Source of the DNA: Planctomycetaceae bacterium
Lineage (GTDB): Bacteria; Planctomycetota; Planctomycetia; Pirellulales; Thermoguttaceae
Assembly (NCBI GenBank): GCA_031259095.1
Contig: JAIRLW010000124.1
Location: 1-5,650, forward strand
Direction of reading: 5' to 3'
Length of the DNA stretch: 5,650 bases
Shown here: piece after piece, positions 1-4,691 of the stretch
How positions within the stretch are numbered: position 1 is the first letter of the stretch
Layout: every line of letters starts with the position of its first letter
Notes under the pieces: generated by a model
The model's input: the letters and a program-made list of their open reading frames with translations, nothing else
What the model was told of the DNA's origin: nothing
Database searches by the model: none
Translations under genes and position numbers: made by a program

Positions 1-1274
1 TCCCAACGCGGTTCACAGAAAACACGGTTGAGCCGTTGCACGGTTGCTTCAAAAGTCGATTCGATAATCAACCCGCTTCGGACTTCCGCCGAAAGTTTCG
101 CCATTAAGAGCGATGCGGCAACGCCTTTACCCGAAACATCGCCAAGAGCAAACACTAACCGTCCGTCCGGTAACATAATGTAATCATAATAATCGCCGCC
201 AAGATATTTAGCGGGTCGGTAAAAATCATAAAATCCGTAATTGGGAATCGTTGGCGGCGCAAGCGGCAACAAACCGCGTTGAACCGTATTGGCAATATTC
301 ATTTCCCGTTCCAGAATTTTTTCGGTCATGGCGATTTCATGGAGTTGGGCGTTTTGGTAGGACACGGCAACCTGATAAGCCAACGAAACCAATAAATCAA
401 GGTCTTCATAGGTGAATTTCCGTCCGGTTGATCGCGCGTCCACCTGAATCACCCCCAACACCTCCGATTGATCGTAATCCATCACCGGCGCAGCCATAAT
501 CGAGTAAATACTGTAATTGACAATACTTTCACTCGGTTCAAACCGTGAATCGTTGGCAACGTCGTCGGAAAGAATTGCCGCTTTGGATTGGGCAACTTTT
601 TCCAAAATGGAACGGCTAATACGGAATGAATCCTGATTGTTCGGATTACGATGTTGAAACGCTTTAAGTTCGAGCCGTTTTGTTGCCGGATCGTTGAGCA
701 AAATGTAAGCACAATCCGCTTGCAAAAAGATTTTCAGTAAATTCTGAACAAGTTGCGGCAAAACCTGATCGACTGCCGCGCCGAGATTACGACCAATATC
801 GATCATTGCCTGCAGTTTTACGGCGGCGTTGGCGGAAGTGAGTACCGGACGTTTATCGGCGAGTTTGATTTGTGATTTAACGGTGTAGGTATTTTCCGCG
901 CCGATTTCGGAATCGTCAACATACGCCCGGCTCTGATCGGAAACAGACTGTATGGACGAATCCTGATCCGCAAAATTAGTATTATCAAACGAAAAAATGA
1001 GTTCAACATCGCAAAAACGGAGTAAATCTCCTTCGTGCAGTCTTATTTTTCCGGTAACTTGTTGATCATTTAGAAAAGTTCCATTTCTGCTTTTCAGGTC
1101 TTCGATATAATAGACGTTTTTTTCACGAATCAATCGGGCGTGTTCCCGACTCACTCCGTTGTGGTCAAGACAAATATCGCAATCGGCATAACGTCCGATT
1201 CGGGCGGAATCTGTATTGATAGGGAAAATCTTGTTTCCAATCATGCTGGAATCACGAGTTTGCAAAGAAGCCAT
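1..1274 (-). CDS. FHA-GAF-SpoIIE/PP2C-type serine phosphatase, C-terminus beyond window edge
   Basis: The reading frame is open from ATG at 1274 to the left edge, giving 424 residues without a stop. Residues 1-95 form an FHA phosphothreonine-binding domain, with Gly27-Arg28, Ser42, His45 and the Asn64-Gly65-Thr66 turn all present. Residues 96-145 are a polar linker. Residues of about 165-315 fit a GAF sensor domain. A helical linker rich in charged residues (about 324-346, with the NTVQRGLLP signature) leads into a PP2C/SpoIIE phosphatase domain, where LGGDYYDY (358-365) and GDVSGKG (378-384) carry the metal-binding aspartates. The last 100 or more residues of that domain lie outside the window. 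By family knowledge such proteins act in the cytoplasm in partner-switching or Ser/Thr-phosphorylation signalling; the target here is unknown. The start is chosen because MASLQ leads directly into the first FHA strand, although no clear Shine-Dalgarno precedes it. The GAF ligand cannot be predicted. Confidence 0.93.
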   Translation of the reverse strand, partial: MASLQTRDSSMIGNKIFPINTDSARIGRYADCDICLDHNGVSREHARLIREKNVYYIEDLKSRNGTFLNDQQVTGKIRLHEGDLLRFCDVELIFSFDNTNFADQDSSIQSVSDQSRAYVDDSEIGAENTYTVKSQIKLADKRPVLTSANAAVKLQAMIDIGRNLGAAVDQVLPQLVQNLLKIFLQADCAYILLNDPATKRLELKAFQHRNPNNQDSFRISRSILEKVAQSKAAILSDDVANDSRFEPSESIVNYSIYSIMAAPVMDYDQSEVLGVIQVDARSTGRKFTYEDLDLLVSLAYQVAVSYQNAQLHEIAMTEKILEREMNIANTVQRGLLPLAPPTIPNYGFYDFYRPAKYLGGDYYDYIMLPDGRLVFALGDVSGKGVAASLLMAKLSAEVRSGLIIESTFEATVQRLNRVFCEPRW

Positions 1275-1451
1275 GAGAGTTGGAGGCGTTAGCCGTGTTG
1301 TTTTGCGGAACAATGGAAAAACGAGAGAATAACTTTATATCTATTACACGTTCAAGAGTTTTATTCTTACCAGAGTGTAATCAATATAACCGAATAACCA
1401 ATGTCTATTTTCCCAAATCTTACAAAAAAGTCAACCCACAATTATTCAGGA

Positions 1452-1543
1452 AACTTCTAAAAACCTCGACTAAAATCGACTGAAATCGATTCTAGTCGAT
1501 TTCGGTCAAATTTGACCGATCAAAAAACGAGTTTTTAGAAGTT
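1452..1543. repeat. Palindromic MITE/REP-like element, copy 1
   Basis: The ends are perfect 13-bp inverted repeats, AACTTCTAAAAAC (1452-1464) and GTTTTTAGAAGTT (1531-1543). Inside are two further dyads. One is a 14-bp stem with a single mismatch, TCGACTAAAATCGA (1466-1479) against TCGATTCTAGTCGA (1486-1499), with a 6-nt loop. The other is a perfect 18-bp palindrome at 1502-1519 centred on AAATTT. Read on the opposite strand, the element aligns with 3108-3189, so this is a dispersed repeat in two inverted copies. It has no coding capacity. A non-autonomous transposon (MITE) or a REP-like palindrome are both possible. Flanking target duplications are not evident. Confidence 0.85.
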
Positions 1544-1580
1544 CTCTTCAGCGAAATGCAAGTTGGCTATCGCCGCGCGA

Positions 1581-1621
1581 CCGTAGGTGAAAGCCGTAGG
1601 TGAAAGCCTTTTGGCAAAAGG
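1581..1621. repeat. Tandem 13-bp repeat with adjoining hairpin
   Basis: CCGTAGGTGAAAG occurs twice head-to-tail and perfectly, at 1581-1593 and 1594-1606. It is followed at once by the hairpin CCTTTT-GGC-AAAAGG (1607-1621). A variant of the unit, CCGTAGGCTAAAGCC, lies at 1696-1710. The function is unknown. It could be part of a dispersed intergenic repeat family; two units are too few for a CRISPR and no spacer separates them. Confidence 0.7.
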
Positions 1622-1695
1622 TCGCCTGCCTCTTAATTTTTTGCGTATAAAAAATCGAACACTGCCGCTGCGGGACTACGATTGATAGGCGATTA

Positions 1696-1710
1696 CCGTA
1701 GGCTAAAGCC
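1696..1710. repeat. Third, variant copy of the CCGTAGG...AAAGCC motif
   Basis: CCGTAGGCTAAAGCC matches the tandem unit at 1581-1608 (CCGTAGGTGAAAGCC) at 13 of 15 positions. As before, the motif runs on into a CCTTT sequence. It lies about 40 bp upstream of the lipoprotein promoter. No function is visible. Confidence 0.55.
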
Positions 1711-1752
1711 TTTCTATAATTATTGGAGAACCTCGAAAAATTCATTTTGCTC

Positions 1753-1781
1753 TTGACAAACGATCAGAGAATTTATATAGT
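1753..1781 (+). promoter_or_regulatory. Sigma70-type promoter of the lipoprotein gene
   Basis: A perfect -35 box, TTGACA (1753-1758), is separated by 17 bp from TATAGT (1776-1781), which matches the -10 consensus at five of six positions. Transcription would start near 1788, giving a 5' leader of roughly 47 nt before the ATG at 1835. It is the best promoter match in the window. Confidence 0.8.
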
Positions 1782-1834
1782 CCGTTGCTTGATAACCGGT
1801 GTGTTTACATAACCTGTTGAAATAAAATAAGATA

Positions 1835-2767
1835 ATGAAAGTTACGCCTTTAATAATTCGTTTCCTATTTGTTGTTTTAATTTTTGTAAGTGTTTTGGGT
1901 TGCCAATCGAATTTGGCGTTGAAACGGATGCAGGCGAAAAATCCGTTGGCAAAAAATTCGGTCAAAACACCAACGAAAATGGTTGACGTGTGGAATACGT
2001 ATGCGCAAACCACTTCGGACGGTAAAATTGTTCGTGGTATCGCGGGACGGATTCATTTTTACAATGATTACAAAAAAAAGCAGGCAGTCAAAGTCGATGG
2101 CGATTTAACAGTATTTATTTTCGACGGAAACGAAAAAGATCCGGCTCACGCCAAACCGTTAAAAGTTTATCAGTTTAGGTCGGAAACGCTTAATAAACAT
2201 TATGAGTTTAAAAAACCGCTTGGTCATGGTTATGATTTTTTTCTGCCGTTTGACGAGATTGGCGGCGAGGAAAAGAATTTGTGTGTAATGGCACGGTTTG
2301 ACGACCGGTTGGAAAAAGCGTTAGTTCTTTCACCTCCGGTTGTTACGGTTCTTAAAGGCACAAAGCGCGAACTTCCGGCATCGGAAAACGCGGTGCAAGA
2401 ATTTTTGGCGAATAATTCAATTCTGATGAAAGCAAACCGTGAACTCGCGGAACAGGCAATTCCTGCCAACATCAGACAAGTTGGTTTTGAACAGGAACAG
2501 TCTGAAAAACAGTCAGAAAAAAAATCGGAGGAAAAACCAGAACGTCCGATTTCAACAATAGTATTGAATGATTCTATGACACAACGTTTAGCACAAAATA
2601 CGCTGCCGATAGCAGAACCGGAAACGATTACGCCAGAGCCGTTACACTCAGAACCGGTGGTATCAACGCCGTTACCGACAACGTCATTGCTGACAATGCC
2701 GCCTCCAACCGATTCACGATATCAATTCAATAAAACAGAAATAACATTCCCGGACAAAGTGTTTTAG
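1835..2767 (+). CDS. Predicted lipoprotein of unknown function, planctomycete-type
   Basis: The product has 310 residues. Residues 1-22 are a signal peptide with a short basic start, a hydrophobic core and a VLGC lipobox, so Cys23 should be lipidated and the protein membrane-anchored outside the cytoplasm. Residues of about 49-175 form a compact domain with predicted beta character. It includes GRIHFYNDY (71-79), VDGDLTVFIFD (87-97), FFLPFDEIGG (135-144) and MARFDD (152-157). From memory, this order of motifs resembles a family of uncharacterised planctomycete secreted proteins; I know of no assigned function. Residues 219-237 are a charged stretch of repeated SEK units, and about 255-300 are rich in Pro, Thr and Glu, so the C-terminal third is probably disordered. 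The ATG is chosen because it gives a complete signal peptide; no Shine-Dalgarno precedes it. The gene stands alone, with its own promoter at 1753-1781. Confidence 0.9.
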   Translation: MKVTPLIIRFLFVVLIFVSVLGCQSNLALKRMQAKNPLAKNSVKTPTKMVDVWNTYAQTTSDGKIVRGIAGRIHFYNDYKKKQAVKVDGDLTVFIFDGNEKDPAHAKPLKVYQFRSETLNKHYEFKKPLGHGYDFFLPFDEIGGEEKNLCVMARFDDRLEKALVLSPPVVTVLKGTKRELPASENAVQEFLANNSILMKANRELAEQAIPANIRQVGFEQEQSEKQSEKKSEEKPERPISTIVLNDSMTQRLAQNTLPIAEPETITPEPLHSEPVVSTPLPTTSLLTMPPPTDSRYQFNKTEITFPDKVF

Positions 2768-3107
2768 GCAACTTCGGCAAAAGGTTATTTGTGACTATTC
2801 AATGAAATTACCCTATTGGCGTTACTGCGTCAGGTAGGCGATCCGCCCGCTGAACGGTCGTGCCGATTGATTCTAGTTCAAACGAAAAACCGGTTGCTAT
2901 CAATTCAAACGGACAGGTTTACCGAACCGTGAAGAACGAAGGTGAGAGAAAAAGGTTGAAAAGTCGTGTTTTCCAGAAGAAAAATTTTAGGGACAAATGG
3001 GACAATAAGGACTGTCTGTTGGGACAAAAGATAGGCAATGTTTCGCCGAAACGTCGTCTATCTAATATTGATCAGCCGGTTACCCCAAAATGGGAAATAA
3101 TTGAGGC
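2768..3107. other. Intergenic region with no recognised gene
   Basis: This stretch follows the lipoprotein stop and precedes the second palindromic element. A GTG-initiated 99-codon plus-strand frame (2860-3159) crosses it, but the frame runs into the repeat and looks like no family I know. A short stem, GGCG/CGCC at 2837-2847, lacks a T-run and is a poor terminator. GGGACAA occurs three times, at 2990, 2999 and 3021, without further regularity. I see no strong promoter or RNA gene. Confidence 0.6.
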
Positions 3108-3189
3108 AACTTCTAAAAATTTGTTTTTTGATCGACCGAAATCAACCCAATTCGACTAAAATCAACTTTAGTCGAAGTTTTTAGAAGTT
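3108..3189. repeat. Palindromic MITE/REP-like element, copy 2 (inverted, diverged)
   Basis: The ends are AACTTCTAAAAAT (3108-3120) and GTTTTTAGAAGTT (3177-3189), inverted at 12 of 13 positions. The symmetry extends outward as TGAGG plus one base on each side. An internal perfect 10-bp stem, TTCGACTAAA/TTTAGTCGAA (3151-3176, 6-nt loop), precedes GTTTTT on the plus strand. Aligned with the reverse complement of 1452-1543, this copy has the same ends, the TTGTTTTTTGATC block and the ACCGAAATC block, but lacks about 9-10 bp of the AAATTT palindrome. It ends 13 bp past the stop of the DAHP synthase gene, so it may also serve as a 3'-end structure between two convergent genes. Confidence 0.83.
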
Positions 3190-3202
3190 CCCTCAGGTAT
3201 TT

Positions 3203-4276
3203 TTAACTCATAATCATCATTTGTCGTCGGATTGATTCTTCGTGAACTTCTTTGATAATTTGCCGGACGAATTCGGGATTGAGGTCGAGATGTTTCGCTA
3301 ATTCCGAACAGCGTTCCAGAATTTCAGCATACCGTGCCGCTTGAAAAATCGGCATTTCATGTTCTTTTTTATAAACGCCGATTTCACTGGAAATTTGCAT
3401 TCGTTGCGACAAAAGTTGCAAAAGTTGATCGTCAATATGGTCAATCTTACAGCGTAACTCCGCAAGACTTTCCGAAGGACGATTGGCGTTGCGAATCACC
3501 AACATGCAAAGGAGATGATCCAGCATTTCCGGCGTAATCTGCTGGTTGGCATCACTCCATGCAGTATCGGGTTGGCAATGCGTTTCAATCATGAGACCGT
3601 CGAAATTCAAATCCATCGCTTGTTGGGAAAGCGGAGCAATCAGATCGCGTTGACCACTAATGTGACTCGGATCACAAAAAACCGTCAAATTCGGAATACG
3701 TCGCCGAAGTTCAAGCGGAATCTGCCATTGCGGTTCATTCCGATAACGCTTTTTTTCATAAGAACTGAATCCGCGATGAATTGCGCCCAACCGTCGAAGT
3801 CCTGCACCATAAACACGTTGAATCGCTCCAATCCATAGTTCCAAATCAGGATTCACCGGATTCTTAATCAACACCGGCAAATCCGCACCACGAAGAGCGT
3901 CCGCAATTTCCTGCACCGCAAAAGGATTCACGGTTGTACGTGCGCCGATCCAAAAGATGTCGATGCCGGCTTTGAGCGATTCGAAAACGTGTTCACGTGT
4001 CGCCACTTCGATGGCAGTGTACATTCCGGTCTCACGTTTTACCCGTTTCAGCCAAGACAATCCGGTTGCTCCAACCCCTTCGAAACCGCCCGGTTTGGTG
4101 CGAGGTTTCCAAATACCTGACCGAAATATTTTAATTCCTTGTGCCGCAATATTGTGAGCGGCGTCCATAACTTGTTGTTCCGTTTCCGCACTGCACGGTC
4201 CCGCAATAATGATCGGACGCTTCGGATCAACTCCGGGCAGAACAATTGATTCCAATTGCATTTCGTTTAAATCCAT
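3203..4276 (-). CDS. Bifunctional 3-deoxy-7-phosphoheptulonate (DAHP) synthase / chorismate mutase
   Basis: The 357-residue product joins two shikimate-pathway enzymes. Residues of about 18-262 are a type I-beta (KDPS-like) DAHP synthase that condenses phosphoenolpyruvate with erythrose 4-phosphate. It shows AGPCS (25-29), KPRTKPG (57-63), IGARTTVNPF (110-119), IKNPVNPD (137-144), GAIHRGFSSY (164-173) and CDPSH (201-205). Likely metal ligands are Cys28, His205, Glu231 and Asp242. Residues of about 268-357 are an AroQ-type chorismate mutase (chorismate to prephenate) with Arg275, Arg292, Lys303, Arg315, Ser348 and Gln352 at expected active-site positions. This order, synthase then mutase, is best known from Bacteroidetes, where the mutase mediates feedback by prephenate; Bacillus has the opposite order. 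The protein is cytoplasmic. The start is supported by GAGG seven bases upstream. Homologues carry the names aroF, aroG or aroA, so no symbol is fixed. Expression is probably set by the attenuator at 4314-4518. Confidence 0.95.
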   Translation of the reverse strand: MDLNEMQLESIVLPGVDPKRPIIIAGPCSAETEQQVMDAAHNIAAQGIKIFRSGIWKPRTKPGGFEGVGATGLSWLKRVKRETGMYTAIEVATREHVFESLKAGIDIFWIGARTTVNPFAVQEIADALRGADLPVLIKNPVNPDLELWIGAIQRVYGAGLRRLGAIHRGFSSYEKKRYRNEPQWQIPLELRRRIPNLTVFCDPSHISGQRDLIAPLSQQAMDLNFDGLMIETHCQPDTAWSDANQQITPEMLDHLLCMLVIRNANRPSESLAELRCKIDHIDDQLLQLLSQRMQISSEIGVYKKEHEMPIFQAARYAEILERCSELAKHLDLNPEFVRQIIKEVHEESIRRQMMIMS

Positions 4277-4283
4277 TTTTATT

Positions 4284-4287
4284 CCTC
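4284..4287 (-). promoter_or_regulatory. Ribosome binding site of the DAHP synthase/chorismate mutase gene
   Basis: On the minus strand GAGG lies within AGAGGAAT and is followed by seven bases before the ATG at 4276. This is the clearest Shine-Dalgarno in the window and fixes this start. It sits beyond the attenuator terminator, so it is transcribed only in read-through messages. Confidence 0.75.
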
Positions 4288-4313
4288 TGGTTAAAATTTT
4301 TTAACTAATAACT

Positions 4314-4347
4314 AAAATAAAAAAAGCCGGCTTTAACAGACGGCTTT
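4314..4347 (-). terminator. Intrinsic terminator of the attenuator (D:E hairpin)
   Basis: On the minus strand AAAGCCG (4347-4341) pairs perfectly with CGGCTTT (4329-4323) across an 11-nt loop. The T-tract starts inside the stem and continues as TTTTTTTATTTT to 4314. The terminator lies 37 bp before the DAHP synthase start and after the leader peptide stop. It therefore ends transcripts before the structural gene rather than after one. Confidence 0.85.
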
Positions 4348-4440
4348 GGGGTTTGGGTTCGACAAAAGAAAAAGCCGCAATCGTCTAAAACGCTCACGGC
4401 TTACTTTTTAACGGTTAATTTTTTTGCGTCAACATAAGCC
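4314..4440 (-). promoter_or_regulatory. Transcription attenuator: alternative RNA hairpins controlling the DAHP synthase gene
   Basis: Five segments follow one another on the minus strand: A GGCTTA (4440-4435, in the last sense codons of the leader), B TAAGCCG (4403-4397), C CGGCTTTTT (4377-4369), D AAAGCCG (4347-4341) and E CGGCTTTTTTT (4329-4319). A pairs with B (6 bp), B with C (6 bp), C with D (7 bp) and D with E (7 bp, the terminator). Adjacent pairings exclude each other, so the folds A:B plus C:D (read-through) and B:C plus D:E (termination) compete. The inferred logic is this: a ribosome paused at the aromatic codons (4482-4459) leaves A free and allows read-through, while a ribosome at the leader stop (4431-4429) hides A and favours termination. 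The B:C hairpin is itself followed by TTTTTCTTTT and may terminate as well. The segments are visible directly; the mechanism is inferred from the trp and phe attenuators of enterobacteria. Confidence 0.85.
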
Positions 4441-4518
4441 CACCGGAGCGTTATTGGTAAAGTACCAATAAAACCGATAAAAACCCAATGTAAAAACGCC
4501 GTAATGAATTTGCATCAT
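4429..4518 (-). CDS. Aromatic-rich leader peptide (29 aa) of the DAHP synthase attenuator
   Basis: This is a short frame of ATG ATG followed by 27 codons and TGA. Nine of 29 residues are aromatic (four Phe, four Tyr, one Trp), and residues 13-20 read FYRFYWYF. Such a cluster by chance just before an aromatic-biosynthesis gene is very unlikely. The peptide would act as a sensor: scarcity of charged tRNA-Phe, tRNA-Tyr or tRNA-Trp would stall the ribosome there. It includes all three aromatic amino acids, unlike the enterobacterial leaders of pheA (Phe) or trp (Trp), which fits an enzyme at the common entry of the pathway. A 9-bp hairpin with a 3-nt loop (4471-4451) overlaps the TAT TGG TAC TTT codons and could act as a pause hairpin. 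No strong Shine-Dalgarno precedes it; GAGACG lies about a dozen bases upstream. Either of the two adjacent ATG codons could be the start. Confidence 0.85.
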   Translation of the reverse strand: MMQIHYGVFTLGFYRFYWYFTNNAPVGLC

Positions 4519-4545
4519 TAATGTTATCGTCTCATTCCGGCTCGC

Positions 4546-4574
4546 AATAAAGCCAAACTGCTTTTTTAATTCAA
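4546..4574 (-). promoter_or_regulatory. Candidate promoter for the leader and DAHP synthase transcript
   Basis: On the minus strand TTGAAT (4574-4569) is separated by 17 bp from TTTATT (4551-4546). Each matches the sigma70 consensus at four of six positions. Transcription would start near 4539, about 20 nt before the leader ATG. This is a typical distance for an attenuated operon, but the match is modest. Confidence 0.4.
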
Positions 4575-4664
4575 ACAAGTGTTTAACTTAACATGAAAAT
4601 ATTCCGCGTCAAGTGGACCATGAGTAATTTCGGGGAAACGAAAGACGGATTTTCAAGTGTGGAC

Positions 4665-4673
4665 AGTATAACA
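4665..4673 (-). promoter_or_regulatory. Candidate extended -10 promoter just downstream of floA
   Basis: TGTTATACT (4673-4665, minus strand) combines the extended -10 TGN motif with TATACT, which matches consensus at five of six positions. A TTGAAT lies upstream but at only 13 bp, so any activity would rest on the extended -10. It would give a leader of about 140 nt before the aromatic-rich peptide. It is an alternative or an addition to the promoter at 4546-4574. Confidence 0.4.
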
Positions 4674-4691
4674 TAAACGGTTAATTCAAAA

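Larger units (their letters stand above)
1275..1834. other. Repeat-rich intergenic region between divergent genes
   Basis: This 560-bp stretch separates the minus-strand phosphatase gene from the plus-strand lipoprotein gene. It must hold promoters for both. Only the lipoprotein promoter is convincing. Upstream of the phosphatase gene I see no well-spaced -35/-10 pair. The stretch holds one palindromic element (1452-1543), a tandem 13-bp repeat with an adjoining hairpin (1581-1621) and a related motif (1696-1710). A 67-codon plus-strand frame at 1280-1483 runs into the palindromic element and has no coding character. Confidence 0.75.

Noticed and set aside
1280..1483. 67-codon plus-strand open frame
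   Set aside because: It begins just outside the start of the opposite-strand phosphatase gene, ends inside the palindromic repeat, and has no recognisable domain.
1581..1606. Possible CRISPR array
   Set aside because: Only two 13-bp units, directly adjacent and without spacers.
1720..2013. 97-codon minus-strand frame overlapping the lipoprotein start
   Set aside because: It is antisense to the signal peptide and promoter of a well-supported gene and shows no family features.
2860..3159. 99-codon plus-strand open frame starting with GTG
   Set aside because: Its end lies in palindromic copy 2, it has only a GTG start without a ribosome binding site, and the Lys/Arg/Asn-rich product resembles nothing I know. 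A small gene cannot be fully excluded.
4290..4305. GTTAAAA/TTTTAAC dyad just upstream of the DAHP synthase ribosome binding site
   Set aside because: It has a 2-nt gap and only A/T pairs in the core, so it would be a weak RNA hairpin. An operator is possible but nothing supports it.
4404..4432. TTGACG on the minus strand as a -35 box downstream of the leader peptide
   Set aside because: Seventeen bases further on is AAAAAG, which is no -10 box. The sequence overlaps the leader stop codon.
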